From contig NZ_JAHXBG010000002.1 in assembly GCF_020103725.1 (NCBI RefSeq), forward strand, positions 434,001-498,000: a DNA stretch of 64,000 nt. Reading direction: 5' to 3'. Positions 43,241 to 52,134 of this stretch are shown piece by piece; the first letter of the stretch is position 1; each line of letters starts with the position of its first letter. A program made the position numbers and the translations under genes. Source of the DNA: Hyalangium gracile. Lineage in GTDB: Bacteria > Myxococcota > Myxococcia > Myxococcales > Myxococcaceae. Below the pieces are notes generated by a model. It made no database searches. It saw nothing but the letters and a program-made list of their open reading frames with translations, and had not been told where the DNA came from.

Positions 43241-45394
43241 ATGGGCATGGAACCGGATGCCCCGCTGCCCTGTCCCTCGAAGCTGACCCTGGAGCGCTAT
43301 GAGCTGGGCGAGCTGCCGCCCGTCCAGCTCACCGCCCTGCACGGCCACGTGCGTCAGTGTGAGCGCTGCCGCCAGCGCCTCGAGGAGATGAGCGCCCAGG
43401 GCGCGGGCTACAGCCGCACCCTCTCCGCACGCAAGGCCAGCGCCGCGCTGCTCGAGGCCGAGGACCGCTGGTGGCGGCGGACGGGCCTGCTGCTGGCCAC
43501 CCCGGTGCTGGCCTGTGCCCTGGTGGCACTCGTCGTGCTCGCGCTCCCGCGCCTGGAGCGCGCCGGCCTCGGAAGCTCCCGGTCGCGGGTGCAGGCCCGG
43601 ACCCTCCCGCTCGGCGAGCGCGTCGTGGAGCCTCGTCCCGACTCCTCACCGCGCAAGCGGGTGCACTTCGTCCAGCTGCGCGGACAGCGCGTCGACTTCG
43701 GCCAGGGCAGCCTCGAAGCCGCACCGGACAGTGGCCCGCCCCGCCCCTTCCTGCTGAGGCACACCGAGGTGGAGGCGGAGCTCACCGGCTTCGTCTCGGA
43801 CGTCACGGTGACGCAGGAGTTCGAGAACCCCTTCACCGAGCGCGTGGAGGCCATCTACGTCTTCCCGCTGCCCGACGACTCCGCCGTGCACGAGATGATC
43901 CTCGAGGTGGGCGGGCGGAAGATCCGCGGCGTCATCCAGCGCCGCGAGCAGGCGCACCAGACGTACGAGCAGGCCCGCGCCGAGGGCCGCCACGCCGCGC
44001 TGCTCGATCAGGAGCGGCCCAACATCTTCACCCAGTCGGTGGCCAACGTCCTGCCCGGCGAGCGGGTGAAGGTCTCGCTGCGCTACGTGGCTCCGCTGGC
44101 CTATGACGACGGCACCTTCGAGTTCAACTTCCCGATGGTGGTGGGGCCGCGCTACACGGCTGGAGTGCCGGACGCCTCGCGCATCAGCCCGCCCGCCGAG
44201 CCGCCGGAGCGCTCGGGGCGCGACATCCGGATGACCGTGCGCCTCGACGCGGGCGTGGCGCTGGAGGCACTGGAGTCCACCTCGCATCGGCTGCGGGTGG
44301 ACCAGCGGAGCGAGCGCGAGGCCGTGATCCGGCTCGCCGAGAACGAGCGCGTCCCCAACAAGGACTTCATCCTGCGCTACCGCACCGCCGGCGAGCAGCT
44401 GCGCGGCGCGGTGATGGCCACCGGGGGCCGGGACGGCTTCTTCGGCCTCATGCTCCAGCCCGCCTCGCGCAAGGCCTCCCAGGGTGAGGTGATGCCGCGG
44501 GACGTCGTCTTCGTGCTCGACACCTCGGGCTCGATGGAGGGCCCTCCGCTCGACGCCGCGAAGCGCGCCGTGCGCAGGGCCTTCCAGAGCCTGTCCCCCC
44601 GGGACCGGTTCATGCTCATCGACTTCGCCGACGAGGCCTCCAGCTTCCGCGATGAGCCCCTGGCCGCCACCCGCGAGAACCTGGAGCTGGCCTCGCGCTA
44701 CCTGGACGACCTGCCGGCCGGGGGCGGCACCCACCAGCTCGCGGGCATCCTGCGCGCGCTCACCCTGCCGAGGGACGAGCAGCGCCTGCGGGTCGTCCTA
44801 CTGATGACCGATGGCTTCATCGGCGACGAGGCGGAGATCTTCGCCAGGACCCACCCGCTGCTGGGCGACACACGCCTGTTCGGCTTCGGCGTGGGTGACA
44901 ACGTCAACCACTACTTCCTCGACCGGCTCTCGCGCATCGGCCGCGGCTTCTACCAGTACATCCGCACCGACGAGGACCCCGGAGAGGCCATCGAGCGCTT
45001 CGTGCGCCGCATCGAGCGGCCGGTGCTCACGCGCGTCCAGGTGGACTGGGGAGGGCTCGACGTGTGGGACGTGAAGCCCGAGCAGCTCCCGGACCTGTTC
45101 GACAACCAGCCGCTGATCGTGCTGGGCCGCTACCGCCAGCCAGGGACCGCCACCGTCCGCGTGCGCGGGTCCACCCCGCTCGGCGAGCACGTCACGGAGG
45201 TGTCCGTCACCCTGCCCGAGGAGGGTGGCCACGCGCGGGCGCTGCGGACCTTGTGGGCCCGCTCCCAGATCGAGGAGCTGGAGATGCAGCGCGCGTTGAA
45301 CCTCGGAGATCTCCGAGCTGCTCCGGCTCTCCCGCAAGACGGTGGGCCGACGCCTGAGAGCCCTCGCCGGACGGCTCTCCCTCGCGCTCGATGA
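43241..45394 (+). CDS. VIT/VWA-domain membrane protein with zinc-finger N-terminus, C-terminus probably altered
   Basis: 717 residues. An anti-sigma-like zinc finger (HVRQCERC, about 36-43) is followed by one membrane helix (about 81-103). A VIT domain covers about 165-300 (FVSDVTVTQEFENPF, ERPNIFTQSVANVLPGE). A von Willebrand A domain covers about 425-600, with an intact metal site DTSGS and later Thr/Asp residues (GGGTHQL, LMTDGF). Such proteins are envelope-bound with the VWA domain outside. After ARSQIEELEMQRALNL the frame runs into DNA that encodes a sigma-factor-like helix-turn-helix in the +1 frame (45300-45458). The last ~25 residues are therefore probably not native, suggesting a deletion or frameshift at about 45300. 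Confidence 0.85.
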   Translation: MGMEPDAPLPCPSKLTLERYELGELPPVQLTALHGHVRQCERCRQRLEEMSAQGAGYSRTLSARKASAALLEAEDRWWRRTGLLLATPVLACALVALVVLALPRLERAGLGSSRSRVQARTLPLGERVVEPRPDSSPRKRVHFVQLRGQRVDFGQGSLEAAPDSGPPRPFLLRHTEVEAELTGFVSDVTVTQEFENPFTERVEAIYVFPLPDDSAVHEMILEVGGRKIRGVIQRREQAHQTYEQARAEGRHAALLDQERPNIFTQSVANVLPGERVKVSLRYVAPLAYDDGTFEFNFPMVVGPRYTAGVPDASRISPPAEPPERSGRDIRMTVRLDAGVALEALESTSHRLRVDQRSEREAVIRLAENERVPNKDFILRYRTAGEQLRGAVMATGGRDGFFGLMLQPASRKASQGEVMPRDVVFVLDTSGSMEGPPLDAAKRAVRRAFQSLSPRDRFMLIDFADEASSFRDEPLAATRENLELASRYLDDLPAGGGTHQLAGILRALTLPRDEQRLRVVLLMTDGFIGDEAEIFARTHPLLGDTRLFGFGVGDNVNHYFLDRLSRIGRGFYQYIRTDEDPGEAIERFVRRIERPVLTRVQVDWGGLDVWDVKPEQLPDLFDNQPLIVLGRYRQPGTATVRVRGSTPLGEHVTEVSVTLPEEGGHARALRTLWARSQIEELEMQRALNLGDLRAAPALPQDGGPTPESPRRTALPRAR

Positions 45395-45458
45395 GCAGGG
45401 ACTGCCCGCGCTCCCGGGCGAGCGCACCCCTCCGCTGGAGCAGGTGTCGAGCCGCTGA
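45300..45458 (+). pseudogene. Remnant of a sigma-70 region 4 (HTH) coding sequence
   Basis: In the frame offset +1 from the VIT/VWA gene and open only from about 45300 (TGA at 45297), 52 codons read TSEISELLRLSRKTVGRRL, then RALAGRLSLALDEQ and a Pro-rich tail to the TGA at 45456-45458. EISELLxxSRKTVGRRL is the helix-turn-helix at the end of ECF-type sigma factors. No region 2 or start codon precedes it. It looks like the 3' end of a sigma gene joined to the truncated VIT/VWA gene. A frameshift making a natural fusion is the alternative. Confidence 0.6.
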
Positions 45459-45464
45459 CCCGCA

Positions 45465-45511
45465 ACACGAAGGGCCTGCCTCTCGCCATGGCGAGCAGCA
45501 GGCCCTCGTGT
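45465..45511 (-). terminator. Large terminator-like hairpin downstream of the cold-shock gene
   Basis: Long stem: ACACGA plus GGGCCTGC pairs with GCAGGCCCTCGTGT, with one bulged base. It is capped by an inner perfect hairpin CTCGCC / GGCGAG. It lies 39 bases past the stop of the cold-shock gene on the minus strand and 7 bases after the sigma remnant on the plus strand, so it can serve both directions. Confidence 0.6.
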
Positions 45512-45549
45512 GTTCGAACCACCTCGCGTCGCGAAGTGGCTCCGCTCGA

Positions 45550-45753
45550 TCAGATCGGGCGAACGTTCTGCGCCTGCAGGCCCTTGGGGCCGCGAGCCAC
45601 GTCGAACTGCACGCGCTGCCCCTCGGAGAGGCTGCGGAAGCCATCGGCCTGGATGGCCGTGTGGTGGCAGAACACGTCCTCGCCGCCGCCATCCTGCGTG
45701 ATGAAGCCGAAGCCCTTCGCATCGTTGAACCACTTCACGACACCAGTTGCCAT
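45550..45753 (-). CDS. Cold-shock domain protein (CspA family)
   Basis: 67 residues, the usual length. [18 protein letters not shown] holds RNP1 (KGFGFI) and DVFCHHTAI is RNP2, with aromatic residues in place for single-stranded RNA/DNA binding. CspA-type proteins act as RNA chaperones in the cytoplasm. The longer frame upstream lacks family similarity. The roughly 200 bases between it and the divergent desaturase gene leave room for the long 5' leader common in cold-shock mRNAs (inference). The neighbouring desaturase would fit a cold or membrane-fluidity theme. Confidence 0.95.
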   Translation of the reverse strand: MATGVVKWFNDAKGFGFITQDGGGEDVFCHHTAIQADGFRSLSEGQRVQFDVARGPKGLQAQNVRPI

Positions 45754-45951
45754 TGTCGATTCCTTGCTCGTCCGGACGCAGTGGATTGCGCCGGAGCACC
45801 AGCTCGTCATGCGAGCCAGAGCCCCCCTGACAGCTTCCGCGGAAAAAAGCCAGAGGGGGGACCCCGGTTTGCGCGCCAGACCGCTCAAAGAGCGCTCGGG
45901 AAGGCTGAGAAATCCGGGGAAGTGCTGGTCACTCAACACTCAGTGGGCTAG

Positions 45952-46929
45952 ATGGGACGGCGAATGCTCCGATACTCCGCCGACGTCCGGACACTGCTGT
46001 GGTGCGCCGCCATGCCCGTGGTGGCCCTCTCCATGTACGCCCGCCCCGAGCTCATCCCCTGGCTCAGCCCGCTGGCCTGTTATCTCGCGCTGTCCGCGGG
46101 AGTCATCGCCCACAACCACAACCACTGCCCCACGTTCCGCAACCGCCAGGCGAACAACGTGTTCGGCATGTGGCTGTCCATCTTCTACGGCTACCCCACC
46201 TTCGCGTGGATCCCCACGCACAACCTCAACCACCACAAGTACGTGAACAAGGCGGGGGACGCCACCATCACCTGGCGCTACACCAACCGCCACAACTTCC
46301 TGGTGGCCTTCACCTACTTCTTCGTCTCGTCCTACTTCCAGAGCGACCCCATCAAGGCCTTCATCCGCAAGGCGCGCACCAACAACCCGGCGCTCTTCCG
46401 GCAGATCGTCACCCAGTACGTGGTGTGGGCCGGCACGCACCTGGCGCTGCTGGGGCTGGCCATCGCGCTGCACGGGCCGGCGGCGGGCGCGCGGGTGTGG
46501 ATCTTCGCCTTCCTCATCCCCGCCGTGTTCGCGCTGTGGACGATCATGTTCTTCAACTACATCCAGCACGTCCACACGGACCCCTGGAGCGAGCACAACC
46601 ACAGCCGCAGCTTCACCGGCCGGGCCATCAACTTCTTCCTCTTCAACAACGCGCTCCACGCCGCGCACCATGAGATGCCGGGCGCGCACTGGAGCACGCT
46701 GCGCGAGGCCCACGCGCGCATCGAGTCCGGGATCCACCCGGACCTCAAGCCGCGCTACTTCTTCCCGTGGTGCTTCGCCAACTACGTGCTGGCCCCCTTC
46801 TTCCCCCGGTTCGGCACGCAGCAGATCGGCCGCGCCCCCTTCTCGCTCCCCACCGGAGAGAAGGCGGACGTGCAGTTCGGCGACGAATTGGAGGCCGTGG
46901 AGTCCGGCAGCAACGCCGCGCGCGTGTGA
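45952..46929 (+). CDS. Membrane fatty acid desaturase
   Basis: 325 residues. Three His boxes of the di-iron membrane desaturase/hydroxylase superfamily are visible: HNHNH (54-58), HNLNHH (90-95) and HAAHHEMPGAHW (about 239-250). Four or so hydrophobic segments lie between (for example LACYLALSAGVIAH, LIPAVFALWTIMFFNYI). It inserts a double bond, or hydroxylates, an acyl chain at the inner membrane. The first His box being HNHNH and the second HxxxHH resemble bacterial acyl-lipid desaturases. It is divergent from the cold-shock gene, possibly reflecting common temperature control (inference). Confidence 0.88.
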   Translation: MGRRMLRYSADVRTLLWCAAMPVVALSMYARPELIPWLSPLACYLALSAGVIAHNHNHCPTFRNRQANNVFGMWLSIFYGYPTFAWIPTHNLNHHKYVNKAGDATITWRYTNRHNFLVAFTYFFVSSYFQSDPIKAFIRKARTNNPALFRQIVTQYVVWAGTHLALLGLAIALHGPAAGARVWIFAFLIPAVFALWTIMFFNYIQHVHTDPWSEHNHSRSFTGRAINFFLFNNALHAAHHEMPGAHWSTLREAHARIESGIHPDLKPRYFFPWCFANYVLAPFFPRFGTQQIGRAPFSLPTGEKADVQFGDELEAVESGSNAARV

Positions 46930-47130
46930 CGCCGCGCCCGCCACGGCGCCACGCGCTCGCGTGTCAAGTCAGCCTCCGCGCGCGCTGAGGCTGCAACAAT
47001 TCGGGCTCACAGCACGCAAAGTGCCATGCCGTGCTGGACCCACAGCGCGCCGTCAGTGACGTCTCTGAGACAATTTGTATCGAGGGACGGGGGCATGTCC
47101 TCCGTGTCTCTCGAGCCAAGGAGACCGCAC

Positions 47131-47493
47131 ATGACGGGAATGCTGCTCATCAGTCTGGCGTCGCTCGGTTTCGTGTCCACGGAGTCCCCGGAGCTCCACA
47201 CCGCTCCCATCACCTGCACGGCGTCGGCGCCGGGTGTGACGTTCGGCATCGGCTCGGGGCTGATGTGCTTCCACTACAACACGACGTGCGACGGCCCCGT
47301 CGAGAGCATCACCATCAACGCCAGCTACAGCGGGCCGGCGACGGGCTCGGGCACCAAGACGTGCACCGACACCAGCTCGTGCGCGTACGTGCTGTGCACG
47401 CCCTACCGCCGGGGCACGTGGAGCTTCACCAACGACTCCACGTACACCGGCGGGGTGTGCGCCGCGACCAACAGCGTCACCTACAACCAGTAG
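47131..47493 (+). CDS. Small secreted Cys-containing protein
   Basis: 120 residues from the ATG behind AAGGAG (about 8 bases upstream); upstream codons in the frame lack support. A short hydrophobic start (MTGMLLISLASLGFVS) acts as signal peptide. The mature protein has seven Cys and alternating Thr/Ser-rich strands (ITINASYSGPATGSG), consistent with a small disulfide-stabilised beta fold. No family recognised. Convergent with the lipoprotein gene that ends 6 bases away. Confidence 0.7.
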   Translation: MTGMLLISLASLGFVSTESPELHTAPITCTASAPGVTFGIGSGLMCFHYNTTCDGPVESITINASYSGPATGSGTKTCTDTSSCAYVLCTPYRRGTWSFTNDSTYTGGVCAATNSVTYNQ

Positions 47494-47499
47494 GCCCGC

Positions 47500-48153
47500 T
47501 CACTTCACCGACGGCGGCCGCCGCGCGGGGACGCACCGCAGCTGGGTGGGATCGCACACGGAGACGAAGTCGGGGTTGATCGTCCCCGCCTTCGCGCAGA
47601 GCTCGTTGCTGGGCGCGCCGCCCTCGCCCGCGCAGTCCACGTCTCCGGGCCACATGCCCCACACCTCGTACCGCGCGGTGCAGCCGTCCTCGGTGTACTC
47701 CAGCTCCGCCACCATCTGCGTGCCGGGAGCCTGCGGGGTGGCGAGGATCCGGACGTCGTTCCAGCGATAGACGATGTCCTTGGCGGGCTCCGCGTCCGAC
47801 GCCGCGGGGGCGTGCTTCTCGGCGACGGCCACGTCCGTGGCGGCGCAGAAGCCCTCCTCGTCCGACTCCTTGGCCAGCGTGCCCAGCGAGTACGCCAGGC
47901 GCTCGGGGTCGCGCTCGTCGAGCGCCACGAGCGTGGCCGGCTTGATGGAGAGCCGCTCGTCGCCCGTGGGCGTGGAGAACTTCTGGATGCCGAGCTGCTC
48001 GCCCGCCTTCACGGGGCAGGCGCTCTGCTCCAGGGGCTTGTAGGTGACGGCCCACGTGAGGCTCTGCACCGGGCAGCCGATGGGCGGCTGCTCCGTGTCA
48101 CAGGCGGAGAACAGGGCGGTGGCCAGCACCAGGCCGAAGATTCGTCGAGTCAT
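47500..48153 (-). CDS. Cys-containing lipoprotein of unknown function
   Basis: 217 residues from the ATG at 48153. Type II signal peptide with FSAC as lipobox. Mature protein about 195 residues with eight Cys, giving likely disulfides. A segment near the end (YTEDGCTARYEVWGMWP) recalls other myxobacterial outer-membrane lipoproteins but no named family. It starts 30 bases after the stop of the TonB-dependent receptor gene on the same strand, so the two are probably co-transcribed and it may be the receptor's surface or periplasmic partner (inference). Confidence 0.77.
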   Translation of the reverse strand: MTRRIFGLVLATALFSACDTEQPPIGCPVQSLTWAVTYKPLEQSACPVKAGEQLGIQKFSTPTGDERLSIKPATLVALDERDPERLAYSLGTLAKESDEEGFCAATDVAVAEKHAPAASDAEPAKDIVYRWNDVRILATPQAPGTQMVAELEYTEDGCTARYEVWGMWPGDVDCAGEGGAPSNELCAKAGTINPDFVSVCDPTQLRCVPARRPPSVK

Positions 48154-48183
48154 GGGAGAGACCTTTCCTGGGAGCAGCACGGC

Positions 48184-51100
48184 CTAGAACGTCACCCGGG
48201 CGCCGAAGCGGAAGGAGCGCGGGGCCTGGTAGGCGGTGGGTTTGCCGAAGTTCTTGTTGATGGCCTCGTCGGTGATGGGCTCGCCCGTCTCCGCGTCCAG
48301 CACCTTGCCGGGCAGATCGCCCTTGGAGCCGCCCTCGATGGGCAGCACCGGCGAGTACGTGTAGTTCTGATCGAACGCGGTGGCCGTCTGGAAGTTGAAG
48401 ACGTTGAAGACGTCCAGGCTGAGCGAGGCGGTGATGTTCCTGGCCACCGTGTAGTTGACGGCCAGGCGGCTGTCGAAGCGGTTCACCCAGGGCAGCCGGC
48501 CCGCCGTGCCACGCTGGAGGATGTAGGCCTGCCCGGCGCCGTAGTCCACGTGCGCGCCGAGGTAGCTGTACGGCGAGCCCGAGTTGCCCCGGTACGACAG
48601 GCCCAGGTTGAGGCTCAGGCCGGGACGCAGCACGAACTCGCGCGCGCCGAAGGCCTTCACCTGGTGCGTGCGGTCGGCCGGCAGCAGGCCGTTGCGGTTG
48701 GGCAGCAGGGAGACCAGATCGAAGTCGGAGTTGATGTTCGGATCGAGCTGGCCGGTGTCCGAGCGGAACAGGCCCTCGTAGTTGCCGTAGAGGCGGGACC
48801 ACGTGTAGCTCACCTGCGCCAGCCAGAAGTCCGCGAAGGTCTTCTGGAAGAAGAGCGTGACGCCGTCGTAGGTGCGCTTGGGCTTCGTGAAGTCCTTGGC
48901 GAAGCCATAGCCCGGGTTGCCGATGAAGTACGTCTGCCCGTCGTCGCGGCTCATGTCCTCGATGGCCAGGTTGAGCACGCGCCGGGTGTACGACAGCCCC
49001 ACCCGGGCGTTGGCCAGCACCTCGTACTCGCCGCCCACGACGAGCTCGTCCGTGGACTGGGGCCGGATCTCCGGATCCACGATGGTGGCGCCCGCGCCCA
49101 CGGTGCTCCACAGGCGGTTGGCGTCCAGCGGATCCTGGGAGCGCCGACGCGCCTGATCGCTCTGGCAGATGCCCTGCTGCTGCGCCGGATCGCGCGGGTC
49201 GCACAGCGCGGAGTCCTTCTCCGAGCGCACGCCGGGCTCGCCCGGGAACGAGCGATCCACCATGTCCAGCGGGACGCTCTCGTAATACCGGGCGTAGTTG
49301 CCGAAGAGCTTCATGCGCCCGGCGCGCGACGGATCGACGATGAGGCCCAGGCGCGGGGACCACTGGTTGGGCAGCACCAGCGCCGTCTTGCCGCCGCCGA
49401 TGAGCTGCTGGGTGTCGTAGCGCAGGCCCACGTTGAGGGTGGCCATCTGGGAGAGGCTCCAGCTGTCCTGGATGAAGCCTCCGATGGCGTTGGACTTGGA
49501 CCTGGGGCTCTGCGCGTCCTGGATGAGCACCTCGTCCGGGCCCACCAGGTAGCCGTACTGGCGGTAGTCGTAGAAGTAGTCGCCCTCGTCGGACTCGATG
49601 AGCACGCTGCGCCCCGTCACCGAGCGGGTGTGGTCGTAGACCATCTGCTCCAGATCGATGCCCGCCTTGAAGACGTGCTGGCCGGCGGCCGTGGCCAGGA
49701 AGGTGCCCACGGCCTTGGCCTGGTAGCGGTCCAGCGTGGCCTCGTCCAGGCGGCCCGGCCCGCCCGTCAGGTACGAGAGCACGGGGCAGCGCGTGGCCGT
49801 CACGGCCGGGTTCGACGAGTCACACACCGAGGGATCCGGCAGCGACTCGAACTCGGTGATGGCGTGCTGCGTCGGAGCGGTCCGCTGCCAGGTGACGTTG
49901 GAGATGCCCGCCAGGCCCTCCATGCTGCCGCCCACGGTGCCGTCCGAGGCGCGGATGGACAGCGTCTGGTGGTGCCAGCCCGCGGTGACGTTGAAGAGCA
50001 GCCGCTTCTCGAGGAACGAGGAGGACCACTTCAGGCTGGCATCCATGCTGTTGATGTTGCGCTGGGTGGCGATGGCGCCGTACTCGCCGGCGATGCGCTC
50101 CACCTCGGGGGCGCCGGTGCGCTCGCTGATGGCGAAGCGGCCCGAGCCTCCGGACGTGGTGGGCGTGCCCGTCAGCGTCACCGCTACGTTGTGATCCGGG
50201 TTGATCAAATAGGTGAGCTTGCCGATGTACTGGAAGCTCTTCTGGTCGGCGAAGTAGAGCTGCCGGGTGCCCTCGATGCGCTCCGTCTGGGTGAAGCCGC
50301 GCTCGTCCTGCAGCGGCTGGCCGTCCTCGCCCAGCACCAGGGCGTTGAGGTTGCGCTCCAGCTGGTAGCGGGTGAACGAGGGCGCGAAGCCCACGTAGAA
50401 CCAGAGCTTGTCGTGGAGGATGGGGCCGCCCAGCTCCGCGCCGATGTCGCCCAGGTTCCACAGCGAGGCCTGGCCGGAGATGGTGCCCGCCTCCTGGCGG
50501 ATCTCCGTGGTGGTGCCGCCCAGCGTGCCGGGCGTGAGGTTGCCGAACACGGAGCCGTGGAACTCGTTGGAGCCGGACTTCGTCACCGCGTTGACGACGC
50601 CGCCGGTGGCGCGGCCGTACTCGGGCAGGTAGCCGCCGCTGATGACGTTGACCTCGCTGATGAACTCCACGCTCAGCGGCGTGCCGTTGATGCCGAAGCC
50701 GGGATCATTCACGGACACGCCATCGACGATGTATTGGTTCTCCGGAGAGGTGGTCCCGCTCACGGAGACACCGTAGGTGTCCGCGTTGGCGCCGGGGGCG
50801 AGCTCCGCCAGGGACTCGAAGGAGCGGGACGCCGCGCCCTTCCCCGTGGGCGCCACGACGGCGATGTTCTTCACGAAGGCGGTGCTGACGTTGATGCCCG
50901 TGGTGGCCGAGCCGATGTCCACCGTGGGCGCCTGGCCGACGACGACCATCTCCTCGGTGAGCGCGGACTCGGGGATCAGCTCCACGTTGAGGCGGACCGA
51001 GTAGTCCAGCCGCAGGGTGACGCCCTCGCGGGAGTAGGGCCTGAAGGCCTCCTTCTCGAAGCGCACCGTGTAGACACCGGCGGGGAGCTGGGGAATGCGG

Positions 51101-51312
51101 TAGTTGCCGGAGCCGTCGGTGACCACCACCTGCTCGCCCTGAAGGTTGGGAGAGGTGGCCGTCACCACCACGTCCGCCACGGGCTTCTTCGTGGTGGTGT
51201 CGACCACGGTGCCGAGCAGCACCGAGCTGCCCTGGGCCAGGGCCGTGCTGCTCGCCAGGCACAGGACCAGCACCAGGGCTCCGATGTGCCGCAGCTTCCT
51301 TCTGTCTGTCAT
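48184..51312 (-). CDS. TonB-dependent receptor, Oar-like, with N-terminal carboxypeptidase-regulatory domain
   Basis: 1042 residues from the ATG at 51312; an ATG 30 bases upstream lies just behind GGAG. Signal peptide to TALAQ. Residues about 28-115 are a carboxypeptidase-regulatory-like domain (GTVVDTTTKKPVADVVVTAT, LPAGVYTVRFEKEAF). The plug follows at about 120-260 (EEMVVVGQAP, NQYIVDGVSVND, GGYLPEYGRATGGVVN). The rest is a large 22-strand-type barrel ending in FRFGARVTF, with the terminal Phe expected for outer-membrane insertion. This Oar type is abundant in myxobacteria and may import large ligands or take part in secretion and adventurous development. Substrate unknown. Confidence 0.9.
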   Translation of the reverse strand: MTDRRKLRHIGALVLVLCLASSTALAQGSSVLLGTVVDTTTKKPVADVVVTATSPNLQGEQVVVTDGSGNYRIPQLPAGVYTVRFEKEAFRPYSREGVTLRLDYSVRLNVELIPESALTEEMVVVGQAPTVDIGSATTGINVSTAFVKNIAVVAPTGKGAASRSFESLAELAPGANADTYGVSVSGTTSPENQYIVDGVSVNDPGFGINGTPLSVEFISEVNVISGGYLPEYGRATGGVVNAVTKSGSNEFHGSVFGNLTPGTLGGTTTEIRQEAGTISGQASLWNLGDIGAELGGPILHDKLWFYVGFAPSFTRYQLERNLNALVLGEDGQPLQDERGFTQTERIEGTRQLYFADQKSFQYIGKLTYLINPDHNVAVTLTGTPTTSGGSGRFAISERTGAPEVERIAGEYGAIATQRNINSMDASLKWSSSFLEKRLLFNVTAGWHHQTLSIRASDGTVGGSMEGLAGISNVTWQRTAPTQHAITEFESLPDPSVCDSSNPAVTATRCPVLSYLTGGPGRLDEATLDRYQAKAVGTFLATAAGQHVFKAGIDLEQMVYDHTRSVTGRSVLIESDEGDYFYDYRQYGYLVGPDEVLIQDAQSPRSKSNAIGGFIQDSWSLSQMATLNVGLRYDTQQLIGGGKTALVLPNQWSPRLGLIVDPSRAGRMKLFGNYARYYESVPLDMVDRSFPGEPGVRSEKDSALCDPRDPAQQQGICQSDQARRRSQDPLDANRLWSTVGAGATIVDPEIRPQSTDELVVGGEYEVLANARVGLSYTRRVLNLAIEDMSRDDGQTYFIGNPGYGFAKDFTKPKRTYDGVTLFFQKTFADFWLAQVSYTWSRLYGNYEGLFRSDTGQLDPNINSDFDLVSLLPNRNGLLPADRTHQVKAFGAREFVLRPGLSLNLGLSYRGNSGSPYSYLGAHVDYGAGQAYILQRGTAGRLPWVNRFDSRLAVNYTVARNITASLSLDVFNVFNFQTATAFDQNYTYSPVLPIEGGSKGDLPGKVLDAETGEPITDEAINKNFGKPTAYQAPRSFRFGARVTF

Positions 51313-51375
51313 TGGGGCTTCTGGCCCGGGGGGGCTATCCATCTCTCCGCCAGGCGTTCCTCGCGGGCGTAACAA

Positions 51376-52134
51376 ATGTCTGCTCGCGAACAGAATCAAG
51401 CCCTCCTTTCGATCTCCAGGCCCGGGGCTACAGTGGAGCGCGTGGCAGCTCCGCCTCACATCCAACCCATGGGCGACTCGGCCTTCGTGGTCCGCTTCGG
51501 GGACAGCATTTCCTTGGAGCTCCATGCACGCGTCGTCGGAGCGCTCCGGGTGCTGGACTCGGCCCGCGAGCGCTGGGTGGTGGATCTGGTGCCGGGCTAC
51601 GCGAGCATCATGGTCCTCTACGACGCGCTGCGGGCCGCTCCCGAGGACGTCCTGCGCTGGCTGGAAGCGACGCTCCCGAGCGCTCGGCCGGAGCCTCCGA
51701 GCCATCGCCTCGTCGAGGTTCCCGTCTGGTACCACCCTTCGGTGGGACCGGACCTGGAGCCCCTGGCGCGCGAGAAGGGGCTCGCCGTGGAGGAGCTGGT
51801 CGCCCTCCACACCGCGCCCGAGTACCCCGTGTACATGCTGGGCTTCCGGCCCGGGTTCCCCTTCCTCGGCGGGCTCGACCCGAGGCTGTTCTCGCCCCGG
51901 CTGGCGACTCCGCGCGCGGCGGTCCCGGCGGGCTCGGTGGGCATCGGCGGACAGCAGACGGGCATCTACCCCCAGAGGAGCCCGGGAGGCTGGCGGCTCC
52001 TGGGCCGGACACCCCTGAAGCTCTTCTCTCCCGAGCGGGAGCCACCCTTCGCACTGAACGTGGGAGACAGGGTGCGCTTCGTCTCCGTCTCCGAGGCGCG
52101 ATACCGCGAGCTCGGAGGGGAGCTGCCCGCGTGA
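51376..52134 (+). CDS. pxpB: 5-oxoprolinase subunit B
   Basis: 252 residues as given; the start is uncertain. GTG codons at 51433 and 51442 would give a protein closer to the usual family length and leave more room for the divergent promoter. Core motifs are MGDSAFVVRFGD, YMLGFRPGFPFLGGLD and VGIGGQQTGIYPQRSPGGW, characteristic of the PxpB/KipI family. With PxpC and PxpA it forms ATP-dependent 5-oxoprolinase, which opens 5-oxoproline (pyroglutamate) to glutamate in the cytoplasm. First gene of pxpB-pxpC-pxpA. Confidence 0.9.
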   Translation: MSAREQNQALLSISRPGATVERVAAPPHIQPMGDSAFVVRFGDSISLELHARVVGALRVLDSARERWVVDLVPGYASIMVLYDALRAAPEDVLRWLEATLPSARPEPPSHRLVEVPVWYHPSVGPDLEPLAREKGLAVEELVALHTAPEYPVYMLGFRPGFPFLGGLDPRLFSPRLATPRAAVPAGSVGIGGQQTGIYPQRSPGGWRLLGRTPLKLFSPEREPPFALNVGDRVRFVSVSEARYRELGGELPA

